Notes: generated by a model from the letters alone, not told the origin. DNA of 64,000 nucleotides from Neobacillus citreus (GCF_018343545.2 NZ_JAGYPE020000001.1:178259-242258); one strand, 5' to 3'; positions 25,415 to 35,316 are shown, counted from the first letter of the stretch. A program made the numbers and translations.

Positions 25415-26956
25415 TTACTCTGTAACAGGTCCAATATTTTCTTTCTTATTTACATAAAGTTTATAAGCTAAAAATGCTGCAATTAGTAGATATCCCACTA
25501 CGAAAGGCATTGCAATATCTTGTGCAAATCCAATAGTGCTTGTATGAATTGCACCAACAAAAGTTAATAGGGCTCCTAACACTGCAGCTATTATGCCTCC
25601 AATAGGCGTGTTACGGATTGTAAATACCGCGATGCAACCCCAAATAACACTAGAAATCGGCGCGCCATTACCTAGAGCAACCAAGCCATCGTAGAATAGT
25701 CCAGCATTATGAAGGGCAAGTGAAGAAACTTGATTTTCAGCTGTCCCTACCGATGTACCAGCAGCCGAAAGTGCATTATTAACAGCTACAAGTGCCCAGT
25801 TGGCAACCCATGGGAAGAAACAGACAAAGATTGCCGGAGCTTCAAATTTCGGACTTTCTTTAACCACTTGATGTCCTGTTACGATTGCAATAAATACCAG
25901 CATCGGAACAATAGCAGCAATTGGGACTACAGCAAGCAACAGACCCATAAGACTGAAAATTGATATAAAGAAAATGGCTGCAGAGCTAGCAATAGAATAA
26001 CCTAAACCTGCACCAACTTCTTTCCAGCCAGCATGACCTACATATACTGTTACTGGGAATGGGTTACCACAAAGGTTGCCTATTAAAGTACAAAAGCCGT
26101 TTGTAAGCATAACATCTCTAGTTTTGTACTCATCCCCTGAAACAGCAGCAGCTTCAACGTTTTCTAAATTAAAAATGTAGTTAGCCAATCCAAGTGGTAC
26201 AGCAGTTAATAAATATGGCAAAGCAGCTTGAAAACTGTCGGCAAAACCAGTTAAATGCAACATAGGAGGGTTAAAGCCAAATGATTTCAGCGCTTCTGTT
26301 ACATCAGCAGGATTTTGATATCCAGCTATCCAAGCAATTGCAGTTCCAACTACGATCAATAATAAACCCGTAGGTATTTTCTTAAATACTGGATGTTTAC
26401 TTAACCAGTTCATGAAGATGATTATTAATGCAACAAATGCTACTAAAGGCATTTCAAAAGATTGTAGCATTGGGTTCATGCCCAAGAATACAAATGCCAG
26501 ACCTGCCAAGGCTGCCAACAAGACAGTTCTTGGAACGATCTTTCGAATAGTTTCACCAAGGAATGCTCCTAGGAATAAAATGCTTGACTCAACAAAACCC
26601 CAAAGGATAGCAACTGTTGTTGTGAAAACAGGGTCCTGTGTTTGATGATACAGAGGAAGCATAATCACAAAAACGATAAGAAAAATACCAGGTGAACTAG
26701 AGCCTGATGGTAGTGCGGTAACATCAGTTCTGCCAGTTTTCTTAGCTAATTTATAAGCAAAAAATGCAAATACAATACCAGATAGTAATACAGCAAATCC
26801 AAAGCCAGGAACAATCCGTTCAAAAACAAACTCTTTTGGCATCCCAACCACACCAATTAATAATGAGATCATAACCAAAAAGTCTGTCAAAACATTAACG
26901 AATAAACCGAAGGAAGCAGCAAAGTCTCCTTTTTTCCATAAAGAAATATTTCCCAT
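25415..26956 (-). CDS. Putative nucleobase permease (xanthine/uracil type)
   Basis: 513 residues with 12-14 hydrophobic segments. TGRTDVTALPSGSSSPG recalls the signature loop of xanthine/uracil or AzgA-type permeases, and NLENVEAAAVSGDEYKTRDVM is a conserved cytoplasmic loop of the same superfamily. Substrate unknown. Start ATG at 26956 follows AAGGAG. It lies between carbamate kinase and the deaminase on the same strand with gaps of 31 and 40 bases, so it probably imports the operon's substrate. Confidence 0.8.
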   Translation of the reverse strand: MGNISLWKKGDFAASFGLFVNVLTDFLVMISLLIGVVGMPKEFVFERIVPGFGFAVLLSGIVFAFFAYKLAKKTGRTDVTALPSGSSSPGIFLIVFVIMLPLYHQTQDPVFTTTVAILWGFVESSILFLGAFLGETIRKIVPRTVLLAALAGLAFVFLGMNPMLQSFEMPLVAFVALIIIFMNWLSKHPVFKKIPTGLLLIVVGTAIAWIAGYQNPADVTEALKSFGFNPPMLHLTGFADSFQAALPYLLTAVPLGLANYIFNLENVEAAAVSGDEYKTRDVMLTNGFCTLIGNLCGNPFPVTVYVGHAGWKEVGAGLGYSIASSAAIFFISIFSLMGLLLAVVPIAAIVPMLVFIAIVTGHQVVKESPKFEAPAIFVCFFPWVANWALVAVNNALSAAGTSVGTAENQVSSLALHNAGLFYDGLVALGNGAPISSVIWGCIAVFTIRNTPIGGIIAAVLGALLTFVGAIHTSTIGFAQDIAMPFVVGYLLIAAFLAYKLYVNKKENIGPVTE

Positions 26957-26987
26957 GTGAAATTCTCCTTAAGACCGTCTTAGATGG

Positions 26988-27950
26988 TCATGAATTGTTT
27001 TTTTTAACAATATGGGTACCTGCTTTTTCTTGAATAGCATCCTTTAGACTCTCAGGGTTTGTGATGATGACCCTGGAACCTCCCTTTTCCAAGAAGTTTA
27101 AACTTGCTTCAATTTTGGGAAGCATGCTGCCTGGAGGGAAGTGACCTTCTGCAACATACTGTTTTGTTTCTTCAATTGAAATATTTTCGAGTGCCTGTTG
27201 ATTTGGCTGGCCAAAATGAATGCAAACTTTGGAAACACCTGTTGTAATGATTAATGTATCCGCCTGAACTTGTTCTGCTAACAAACTTGTTGCAAAATCT
27301 TTATCAATAACCGCATCAATGCCTACATATGAACTTTTTTCTGTTTTAACAACAGGAATTCCGCCCCCGCCAACAGCAACGACAACAAATCCTGCCTCTA
27401 TTAATGTTTTAATTGCATCTTTTTCAACTATATTTATTGGTTTCGGCGAAGCAACCACCCTTCTATAGCCGCGGCCGGAGTCTTCAATAAAGATCCAATC
27501 CGGATGTTCTCTCTTCATTTCTTCTGCTTGTTCAAGCGTAAAGAAGGAACCTACAGGCTTTGTAGGGTTTTTAAAATTAGGGTCATCAGGATTTACCTCT
27601 ACCTGTGTAATAACAGTTGCTACTTTTTTGTTCATACCTCTTTTGGCAAATTCATTAATCAAAGCTTGTTGAATTTGATAACCTATTCCGCCTTGAGTTT
27701 CAGCGCCGCAATTGACTAGGGGTACTTCTGGCATTCCGGCAACTTCATTCGCAATTTCCGATCTTCTAAGACCGAACCCTACCTGTGGTCCGTTACCATG
27801 TGTAACAACCACGTTTAAGCCCTCAGCAACCATATCAGCGATATTTACCGCCGTTTCGCAAACAGCCTCATATTGATCTTGAACAGAATCACGTCCATTT
27901 TCCCGGACTAAAGAATTCCCCCCGATTGCTACAATAACTAATTTTTTCAC
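26988..27950 (-). CDS. arcC: Carbamate kinase
   Basis: 320 residues, the usual length. VIVAIGGNSLVRENG, VVTHGNGPQVGFGLRR, VVAVGGGGIPVV and PPGSMLPKIEA are family hallmarks. It moves phosphate from carbamoyl phosphate to ADP, releasing ATP, ammonia and CO2. It starts at a GTG (27950) with GGAGAAG upstream. There is no arginine deiminase or ornithine carbamoyltransferase nearby, so its carbamoyl phosphate probably comes from the AllFGH-type complex encoded upstream in the same operon. E. coli pairs that complex with AllK, a homologue. Confidence 0.94.
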   Translation of the reverse strand: MKKLVIVAIGGNSLVRENGRDSVQDQYEAVCETAVNIADMVAEGLNVVVTHGNGPQVGFGLRRSEIANEVAGMPEVPLVNCGAETQGGIGYQIQQALINEFAKRGMNKKVATVITQVEVNPDDPNFKNPTKPVGSFFTLEQAEEMKREHPDWIFIEDSGRGYRRVVASPKPINIVEKDAIKTLIEAGFVVVAVGGGGIPVVKTEKSSYVGIDAVIDKDFATSLLAEQVQADTLIITTGVSKVCIHFGQPNQQALENISIEETKQYVAEGHFPPGSMLPKIEASLNFLEKGGSRVIITNPESLKDAIQEKAGTHIVKKNNS

Positions 27951-27965
27951 TGCTTCTTCTCCTAT

Positions 27966-29138
27966 CTAACTTCTTGTTTTATTTAATAATTCAATAGATT
28001 GCTCTTTATGAAGATGATATAAAGAGTTCGACGGGTCATGTTTAATAGCATTCTCAATTGCTTCAATCGCTTCCTCATGTCTCCCTAAAGATCTTAGACT
28101 GTTAGCCTTGTGGAAGGAGAAATCATAGCGATGCGTCTGCATTGCAAGCAGCTTATCCATTTCCCGTACTGCTTCCTCATGTCTGCCCAATTCTCTTAAA
28201 TAATTGGATTTATGATAACGATAAAATGTTTCGTCAGGGTTTAATTCACAAGCCTTATCATATTCTGTAAGCGCTTCCCTAGACTTGTTCATTAATCTCA
28301 AGCAGTTTGCTGTATAGAAGTAAAAATCTAGATCATTGGGATTAATAGCTAAAGCTTTGTTGTACTCTTCCAGCGCTTCTTCGTACCGCTTTAGTTCTTG
28401 CAGGTTATATCCTTTGTAGAAATAGTAATCAAGATTGTTCTGGTCCTCTGAAAGAGCTTGATTGATTACTAGGATAGCTTCTTCAATTCTATTTTCTTTA
28501 TATAGCTTTTTGGCTGTTTGAATTGTTTGGTTATTTTCCTGATATTCTTTTTTAAGAATTTTAACTACTTTTTCCTGATTTAATTCTACTGCATGTTGAA
28601 GAGATGATTTTCCATCTCGATCCTGCAAATTCACATCAGCTCCAGCTTCTACAAGAACTTCTGTAATATTCGAGTATAAACGGCCCCCATTGCCCAAAAT
28701 GACCGCTTCGAGAAGTGCTGACCAGCCTAAATTATTCACATGATTGACAGGAACCCCTGCATCAAGGCAAACTTGTACTGTTTTTAAATAGCCTTTCTCA
28801 CTAGAGGGCAAAAGGGCTGTACCGCCAAAACGATTGACACTGTTTAGGTCTGCACCATATTGCAGCATCTTAGCTAAGATTTCATGAAAACCATTTGCAC
28901 CAGAACAAATGAAAGGTGTTAGCTGTGTAATATCTCTGGTATTGACGTCACTGCCTGCTTCTAACAACAGTTTTACTGTATCAAATTGATTTCTTTGAGT
29001 CGCAGCCATTAATGCTGTCCGGCCGTTTTCATCTTTAAAATCTACACTTGCTCCCTCTTCGAGCAATCTTTGAACAGAATTGACATCTCCCCGTTCACTT
29101 GCAAAGATCAATTCCAAATTTAAAGACTTATTGTCCAT
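27966..29138 (-). CDS. Ankyrin-TPR fusion protein
   Basis: About 390 residues, no signal peptide. Residues about 5-200 are five or six ankyrin repeats (NGRTALMAATQRNQFDTVKLLLEAGSDVN and similar). Residues about 215-385 are four to five TPR repeats (YFYKGYNLQELKRYEEALEEYNKALAINPND and similar). Both are protein-binding scaffolds, and no catalytic domain is present. ATG at 29138 follows AGGAG. It sits between allG and arcC, so it may assemble the enzymes. Its ankyrin half is clearly related to the lipoprotein at 36820-37527 (shared VNHVNNLGW segment). Confidence 0.9.
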   Translation of the reverse strand: MDNKSLNLELIFASERGDVNSVQRLLEEGASVDFKDENGRTALMAATQRNQFDTVKLLLEAGSDVNTRDITQLTPFICSGANGFHEILAKMLQYGADLNSVNRFGGTALLPSSEKGYLKTVQVCLDAGVPVNHVNNLGWSALLEAVILGNGGRLYSNITEVLVEAGADVNLQDRDGKSSLQHAVELNQEKVVKILKKEYQENNQTIQTAKKLYKENRIEEAILVINQALSEDQNNLDYYFYKGYNLQELKRYEEALEEYNKALAINPNDLDFYFYTANCLRLMNKSREALTEYDKACELNPDETFYRYHKSNYLRELGRHEEAVREMDKLLAMQTHRYDFSFHKANSLRSLGRHEEAIEAIENAIKHDPSNSLYHLHKEQSIELLNKTRS

Positions 29139-29257
29139 CAACAATCGCTCCTGTTCTTATATCCTGTTACACAGTTTCCAATGGAGCTTTCGGGGAAAGG
29201 TTTCCCAAACCAAGGATTAAGGCTTGGGATATCCCCCTCCCCAAAAAGCATATTTGA

Positions 29258-30685
29258 TTAATGAATATTTTCGCTTAAAGTCAACATTGCCTTTTCGAAA
29301 GCTTCTACCGGCGGATAAGTGATACCCGCGCCAATCATTCCGATTCCAGCTTCTTTATGGGCAATGGCAGTATTAATGACTGGCATTATTCCTGTTTGGA
29401 CAACTTTTCTAACATCAATTCCAGTTGGAAGACCCATAAAATCAAGCAATGGGATTGTTACATTCGGATTCTGAGTTGTTGTGATTTCCTTCATTTTTGT
29501 AGAAAAGCCGATTGCTTCTTCAACTGTGCCGCCTACTAATGCAACAATCGCAGGAGCAGTAGCCATTGCAAAGCCGCCGAAACCATATGTTTCAGTAATC
29601 GCACTGTCACCGATATCAAGTCCTGAGTCTTCCGGCTTGTAGCCAGCGAACATTGGGCCGATAACTTTTTGTGCAGGACCAGTGAACCATGTATTACCAG
29701 GCATGCCGCTGACACGGATTCCGAATTCCACACCATTACGGGCCATAGTGGTTACGATTGTACTATTTTCAATACCGTGTGCGGAATCAAGAGCACATTT
29801 CGCCATTGCCATCCATGTTGGACCTGAGAAATAATCACTGCTGGCTACGAAATCAAATACTTCTTTTTTCTGAGCGATTGTATAATCAGTTTGTAAAATA
29901 TAAGGTGTTAAGGCTTGGATTAAGAGAGTTGTTCCAGCAACATTGCGGTTGTGGCACTCATCACCCATGTGAAGTGCTTGAGCTAGCATTAAACGCAAGT
30001 CAATGCCATCCGGATTAAGTTTCATTGCATCTCTTAAAATAGGTCCAAAAACATCGCGCATCCATACTAATCGGTCGATTACGCTTTGGTCATTGGCACC
30101 CATACGAAGAATTTTCGCTAACTGTTCACTTAAGTTTGTATAGGCAATATTGCCATATGTTTTGTTCTCAACAATATGCATGAACATTGATGCAGAAGTC
30201 ACACCTGCCATAGAACCAACACAATTGTGTTCATGACATGGCGAGAAGGTAATTTCACCAGATGCTGCAAGTTCAGCGGCCTCGTCAATATCCTTTGCAA
30301 GGCCTTCGAATACTAGCGCACCGGTGACAGCACCCTTCATTGGGCCATTCATTTTATCCCAAGTGATTGGCGGGCCGGCATGAAGAATGGTTTTCTTTGT
30401 CATACCTGGCACACAGTTAATCGCTTGGTCATAACCGATTAGAACCGGATGAGATTTAATAATTCTTTCCACCGCCAACTTATTTGCTTCTTCAATTTTT
30501 TGCAAAATGGCAGGGTTTTCAAACTTATCAAGCGCTGCAATTAACGCAGGATTTCCTCTTCCTGGTGGTGTCCATTCTAAATGAATGACTTCTGCACCTT
30601 GTTTTGCTAAATCCTCTTTGAAAGATTCAATGCCTACGTTAATAACATTTGGTTTACCTTTAAAAAGTTCGTTAATTTTACTCAT
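29258..30685 (-). CDS. allG: DUF1116 protein, AllG/YlbE subunit of carbamoyltransferase complex
   Basis: 475 residues, typical DUF1116 length. CHEHNCVGSMAGVTSASM, HMGDECHNRNVAGTTLL and GIRVSGMPGNTWFTGPAQ are strongly conserved in this family. In E. coli the FdrA-YlbE-YlbF trio has been assigned to oxamate carbamoyltransferase (AllFGH), which makes carbamoyl phosphate and oxamate from oxalurate. By analogy this is the AllG subunit. It is separated by only two bases from the fdrA stop. The substrate here is inferred, not shown. Confidence 0.87.
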   Translation of the reverse strand: MSKINELFKGKPNVINVGIESFKEDLAKQGAEVIHLEWTPPGRGNPALIAALDKFENPAILQKIEEANKLAVERIIKSHPVLIGYDQAINCVPGMTKKTILHAGPPITWDKMNGPMKGAVTGALVFEGLAKDIDEAAELAASGEITFSPCHEHNCVGSMAGVTSASMFMHIVENKTYGNIAYTNLSEQLAKILRMGANDQSVIDRLVWMRDVFGPILRDAMKLNPDGIDLRLMLAQALHMGDECHNRNVAGTTLLIQALTPYILQTDYTIAQKKEVFDFVASSDYFSGPTWMAMAKCALDSAHGIENSTIVTTMARNGVEFGIRVSGMPGNTWFTGPAQKVIGPMFAGYKPEDSGLDIGDSAITETYGFGGFAMATAPAIVALVGGTVEEAIGFSTKMKEITTTQNPNVTIPLLDFMGLPTGIDVRKVVQTGIMPVINTAIAHKEAGIGMIGAGITYPPVEAFEKAMLTLSENIH

Positions 30686-30687
30686 GG

Positions 30688-32235
30688 CTATTCTCCTTTC
30701 ACAACAAATTCTCTTGCTAATAAACCTGCGTTCTGGCTGCTGCTTGCATGAGTCACACCTGCAGCCAATAATTTATTGATTTGCTCTTCATAATCTTGCG
30801 GATCTAATTCTGTACCAAGAACATATCCAATAATCTCCAAATGTCTTCCTTCTTGTTCTGCCAGCAGTTTAGCTTCCATGATTGCAGGAAGGAATGCTCC
30901 AACCGGATCTTCGTGAGCACCGTAACCTAATACAAAGTCCATTACAATAACACCAACGGATGGATCTTTTGCTTCTTGCATAAATCTGTCAAGACGTGTA
31001 GAAGGATCAATCATTGGATGTGGCTTGCCTTGTGTATATTCGTCATCACCAAAGTCGATGAATGTATGCTCTTGACTTGTATAACGATCTTTTAAACGAT
31101 ACTCAGGATCTCTTGCGATATTGCTGTAAACATTATCGAATTTCTCCATAGCTGCGTGCATCGCCTCATCGCAAAGTGTACCGCCGCTGAATAAACCGCG
31201 AATATATCTTTGCTCTGGCTTTAATTTAGTACGAACTTCTTCAATAAGCGGAATGTTTAATGCACGCTTATTAAGTTTGCTCTCATCTGCACCAGCAAGT
31301 AAAACTGCTTTAAGTGCTGCTTCCTTTGACATTTTGGCAAAATGACCGCCAGCTGCAGTAATTTTCTCCTCATTGCCGCCAATAAACCAAACAACAACAG
31401 GCTTTTTACATGTTTTAATTTTCGCTAGCACTTTTTCTTCCACACTTGGTGCAGGCGGCTTCGAAACAATTACAATAACCTTTGTTTCCTCGTCATCTTC
31501 TAGCGCTTGGATTCCATCAAGCATCATGATTCCGCCAACTTCTTCTTTAAGGTCTCTTCCGCCGGTGCCAATCAACTGAGAGATCCCGCCGCCAAATTCA
31601 TGGATACGAACACTCACTTCTTGGGACCCGGTACCAGATGCAGCAACAATCCCGATATCTCCTTTTCTAACTGCATTTGCAAAGCAAAGGGCAGTATTAC
31701 CGATAATTGCTGTACCACAATCAGGACCCATCATTAATAATCCTTTTTCATGAGCCAATTTCTTTAAAGCAATTTCGTCCTGGACGCTGACATTGTCACT
31801 AAACATCATGACATGCAGGCCATTTTCAAGAGCTTTTCTCGCTTCTCTAGAAGCGTAAGCCCCATTCACAGCAATAATCGCTAGATTTGCATCCGGATTA
31901 TTTTCTGCAGCTGAGGAAATAGTAGAGTATTTAATATCACTTTTTCCTTTTTTACCTGAATCCCTTTTAGTGAATAATTCATTTATGCTCAAGAAAGCGT
32001 TTTCGAAGAGCTCCTCAGTTTCAGCTTTCACAACAATAATTAAATCACTTGCGCCGGCTTCCTCGACTTCCGGTGTCATTAAACCGACATTTTTCATTAC
32101 CTCTTTGTTCATTTCAGTACCCATTGCGATAATCGCTTGTTCAACACCATCAATTTGATTCGCTTTAGTAGATAGCGACATTAATGATACCGAATCGAAA
32201 TACGTGTTAGGTTTAATCAATGCTTGTACTAACAT
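30688..32235 (-). CDS. fdrA: FdrA/AllF subunit of carbamoyltransferase complex
   Basis: 515 residues of the acyl-CoA-synthetase-like FdrA family. MMGPDCGTAIIGNTALCFANAV and IGIVAASGTGSQEVSVRIHEFGGGISQLIGTGG-type segments resemble the CoA/phosphate-binding fold of succinyl-CoA synthetase alpha. It acts with AllG and AllH. Start ATG at 32235 follows GGAGG 8 bases upstream and overlaps the end of allH by 23 bases, so the two are translationally coupled. Confidence 0.88.
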   Translation of the reverse strand: MLVQALIKPNTYFDSVSLMSLSTKANQIDGVEQAIIAMGTEMNKEVMKNVGLMTPEVEEAGASDLIIVVKAETEELFENAFLSINELFTKRDSGKKGKSDIKYSTISSAAENNPDANLAIIAVNGAYASREARKALENGLHVMMFSDNVSVQDEIALKKLAHEKGLLMMGPDCGTAIIGNTALCFANAVRKGDIGIVAASGTGSQEVSVRIHEFGGGISQLIGTGGRDLKEEVGGIMMLDGIQALEDDEETKVIVIVSKPPAPSVEEKVLAKIKTCKKPVVVWFIGGNEEKITAAGGHFAKMSKEAALKAVLLAGADESKLNKRALNIPLIEEVRTKLKPEQRYIRGLFSGGTLCDEAMHAAMEKFDNVYSNIARDPEYRLKDRYTSQEHTFIDFGDDEYTQGKPHPMIDPSTRLDRFMQEAKDPSVGVIVMDFVLGYGAHEDPVGAFLPAIMEAKLLAEQEGRHLEIIGYVLGTELDPQDYEEQINKLLAAGVTHASSSQNAGLLAREFVVKGE

Positions 32236-33118
32236 ATACTTTTCCTCCTGCTTTTATATTGGCCTCCAATCCGCCGACAAGACCTAAGGCGATGTCTGTT
32301 CCGGATGAAGAACCTATGTCTAATAATTTATTTAAAGAGAGAATTAAGTCTTCTTCATCCTCTACGAGCAAGGCGTTGAGTAACGATATGATTGACTCTC
32401 TCACTTTACCTATGGATGCTTTTTGTAATGCCATCCAGCTAATGTCATTCGTTAAGGTTTTGGCCTTGCTAACGACATCTTCACAGAATGACCTTCGTGG
32501 ATATAATGGACCGTTCAACATACTAAAAGAGGTAAATAGCCCAACTAAAAAATCGTCCCCTGATGGTGTGAGTCCTGGTCCTAGACCAATAATCGAAATG
32601 GCATGTTCAAAGGCAGATGACATTCGATCTTCCGCTAAATCGTCTAAAAGGAGGTTAGTTCGTTGTTCGAGCATGCTGGACATTTTAGCTTCAAATAGGC
32701 TATTGGGTAATTCGTGTTTTTTTATTCCGCCGCTTTTACCATGAATGTCGATAAATTTTTTCATCTTCTTTAAATTTTGATTTAAAATTTCTTCATTCAA
32801 AGGATATCCGGGTACTACACTGGACCATTTAGTAACGCTTTCAAAAGAAATGGCAAGCTTATTTCCAATGTGCAAAATATTTTTTTTAGTAAATACGTGA
32901 TCACTTACTGCAATTTCCATCGGCCTAATATTATCAACATTGATAATTAAGGTATTGGGTCCATTATCTACGTTTCTGCAAGCAATGGTGTATAACTCAC
33001 CATTTTGATGACATTTAATATTAAATGTCCGATTAAATGTACTATGAACACTGCCTGTGAATTTTGAGCTATTCAACTTCTGTAAAAATTCAACATCACC
33101 CGATACTGTTTTTAACAT
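32213..33118 (-). CDS. allH: DUF2877 protein, AllH/YlbF subunit
   Basis: 301 residues. The central motif GLGPGLTPSGDDFLVGLF is diagnostic of DUF2877 (YlbF/AllH). It is the third partner of the FdrA-AllG complex. Start ATG at 33118 follows GAGGTG. It is the first gene of a minus-strand operon reading allH, fdrA, allG, ankyrin-TPR, arcC, permease, deaminase. The promoter must lie in the 253-base gap shared with the divergent PucR-type gene. Confidence 0.85.
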   Translation of the reverse strand: MLKTVSGDVEFLQKLNSSKFTGSVHSTFNRTFNIKCHQNGELYTIACRNVDNGPNTLIINVDNIRPMEIAVSDHVFTKKNILHIGNKLAISFESVTKWSSVVPGYPLNEEILNQNLKKMKKFIDIHGKSGGIKKHELPNSLFEAKMSSMLEQRTNLLLDDLAEDRMSSAFEHAISIIGLGPGLTPSGDDFLVGLFTSFSMLNGPLYPRRSFCEDVVSKAKTLTNDISWMALQKASIGKVRESIISLLNALLVEDEEDLILSLNKLLDIGSSSGTDIALGLVGGLEANIKAGGKVYVSTSID

Positions 33119-33227
33119 TTAAAGCACCTCATAAATCTGACTCAGGGAGCCTAATTTATAATTGGACAAAACTTGCCTCCTTTTAAATAATGAACTTAGT
33201 CTTGAGAAAGCTTTATACAATTTTCAT

Positions 33228-33256
33228 TTGACAAAGTATGAAGCTTACATGATTAT
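33228..33256 (+). promoter_or_regulatory. Candidate sigma-A promoter of the PucR-type gene
   Basis: TTGACA at 33228-33233, 17 bases, then GATTAT at 33251-33256 (4 of 6 match). A start near 33263 would leave a leader of about 110 bases. Confidence 0.35.
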
Positions 33257-33371
33257 TCTAGATATAATGCATAACACCGTCATCGTTTATAAAATCCAAA
33301 AAGCCATCTATTCAATTGTGCAACTTGCATAATGGATTGTGTTTAAATTTTGACAAAGGAGCGAGAGAAGT

Positions 33372-35081
33372 TTGCTTACGGTTAAAGAACTATTTAATAT
33401 AAAAGCGATTGATGGCATAAAGATTGTTGCGGGAGAAAAAGGAATTAACAATGAAATTTCAATTGTAAATATTATTGAAAATCCCGATGCTTTCGACTGG
33501 CTTTCACCAAATGAATTGTTGCTATCGACTGGTTATATTTTCAAGGATAATGAGGAATTACAAAACAGAATCATTAAAGAGCTTGCTGAAATTAACTGTG
33601 CTGGACTGATCGTGAAAATGAAACGTTACTTCGATACACTTCCGAAAAATATGATTGATAAAGCGAATGAGTATGGTTTTCCTCTTATAGAGCTTCCCTA
33701 TCAATACACCCTTTCAAGGGTCATTTCGATTATCAATGAGAAAGCATCAGGCAGGTATGATTTATTAAATCGAAAAACATTAGATATGCATAGTTTGTTC
33801 TTCAGAATTACACTTGAAGGCGGAGGAATAGAGCGGATTTCCTCCATGTTGTCAGAGACAATTGGTAATCCGGTAATCATAGTCGATCAAGATTGGAAGC
33901 TGGTGAACGCAATTGAGCACATCAACAACAAAGTACCGCTTTCGTATTGTTTTGATTTAATTAAAAATAGACCTTCCTTTCCTAAAGAGTTCATAGACGC
34001 TATACCTGAAGATATAAGTGATATGAAAAGATCAATTAAAAGACTATTCCGTTTGGAGGATATTGAAGTTAAATGCCGTATCTTGCCTGTAGCTGCCGCA
34101 AGTAATATTTACGGGTATATAATCGTTTGGGAAACTGTACGTGAGTTAACCGAGTTTGACTTTATCATTTTGGAACAAGCATCAACGAACATTGCCCTGG
34201 AAAGAATTAAAGCGAAGGAAATCGAGGAAGTGAAGTTAAAAATTAGGCAGGACTTTTTTGATGATTTGCTCACCGGAAAAATCGCCTCAACTGAATCCAT
34301 TCAGACTTTAAGTGAAATGCATGGATTAAATTCACAATATAAGTACCATAGTATGGTGATTAATATAGATTCCAATGATCAGGATCAATTTGAGGATTTG
34401 GTCGCCAGAAGGGTTCAAGTGGAGAACAGATCCAAAAAATGCGTGGATTTAGTTTATGAGCATTCTAATTATTCCAATGGAGAAGTTACCTGCTTTCACC
34501 GTAATAACCGAATTATTATTTTGATTGGACAGCATGAAAATAGAGCACCGATTTCCGTTTATGAAGCGAAACAATATGCCCAAAAAATATACGATGTTCT
34601 AGGGAAACATATTAAGAATACGACTTTCTTAATTGGAATTGGCAGACAGTATGAAAGAATACAGTCCCTGCATAAGAGCTTCTCAGAAGCCAATGAATCC
34701 ATAAGACTAATGCAAAAGTTCGATGACCGTGGGGGTATCTCGCATTTTGAAGACCATAGCATCTATCACTTTTTGGATTCAAATGTAAAAGATATGGAGC
34801 TTGAAGACTTCTTCATGAAACGTCTCGGGAAAATATATGAGCATGATAAATTCCATGGTACCGGCTATATTAATACCTTAGAGAATTATTTTCACAATAA
34901 CCTTAATATTAGTGAAACTGCAAAAGCAATGTTTTTGCACCGTAATACTCTCATATATAGAATTGAAAAAATTAAAGAAATCTTGAACAGTGATTTAAAA
35001 AATGCAGAAGAACTGCTTCAAATCCAATTAGCATTAAAAATATACAGACTGCTCAACAAAAAACTTCAAATAGATTCATAA
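33372..35081 (+). CDS. PucR-family transcriptional regulator
   Basis: 569 residues. The N-terminal PucR sensor domain (LTVKELFNIKAIDGIKIVAG ... LLLSTGYIF) spans about 1-125, followed by a GGDEF-like/GAF-like middle part. The C-terminal helix-turn-helix is NNLNISETAKAMFLHRNTLIYRIEKI near residue 530. PucR-type proteins activate purine, allantoin or amino-acid catabolism genes. It starts at TTG (33372) with AAAGGAG 10 bases upstream. Divergent position makes it the likely regulator of both the allH operon and the codB-type gene. Confidence 0.9.
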   Translation: MLTVKELFNIKAIDGIKIVAGEKGINNEISIVNIIENPDAFDWLSPNELLLSTGYIFKDNEELQNRIIKELAEINCAGLIVKMKRYFDTLPKNMIDKANEYGFPLIELPYQYTLSRVISIINEKASGRYDLLNRKTLDMHSLFFRITLEGGGIERISSMLSETIGNPVIIVDQDWKLVNAIEHINNKVPLSYCFDLIKNRPSFPKEFIDAIPEDISDMKRSIKRLFRLEDIEVKCRILPVAAASNIYGYIIVWETVRELTEFDFIILEQASTNIALERIKAKEIEEVKLKIRQDFFDDLLTGKIASTESIQTLSEMHGLNSQYKYHSMVINIDSNDQDQFEDLVARRVQVENRSKKCVDLVYEHSNYSNGEVTCFHRNNRIIILIGQHENRAPISVYEAKQYAQKIYDVLGKHIKNTTFLIGIGRQYERIQSLHKSFSEANESIRLMQKFDDRGGISHFEDHSIYHFLDSNVKDMELEDFFMKRLGKIYEHDKFHGTGYINTLENYFHNNLNISETAKAMFLHRNTLIYRIEKIKEILNSDLKNAEELLQIQLALKIYRLLNKKLQIDS

Positions 35082-35100
35082 AAAAAGTATTAAACTCTCT

Positions 35101-35156
35101 CCCTGCTTTGCAAGCAGAATTTATACTCCTTGCAAAGCAGGGATTATTTTTTTATT
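35101..35156 (+). terminator. Strong intrinsic terminator
   Basis: Perfect 14-bp stem CCCTGCTTTGCAAG / CTTGCAAAGCAGGG with a 14-base loop, followed by ATTATTTTTTTATTTTG. Confidence 0.93.
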
Positions 35157-35316
35157 TTGCATGCAACTTCAAAGTTCTTTCACAAACCTTTGTACGGAAT
35201 GCATAAGCATTATGGTTGTTTTTTAGTTGCTATATCTAAAGACCGTTAAAATTTTCCACTTTAAAATAAGAATAAGGATCCTAAGAAAACGCTTTAAACA
35301 AGTAAAGGTGGTGAGA

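Noticed and set aside
26988-27950. Arginine deiminase pathway
   Set aside because: Carbamate kinase is present but arcA and arcB are not nearby; the AllFGH-type genes give a better source of carbamoyl phosphate.
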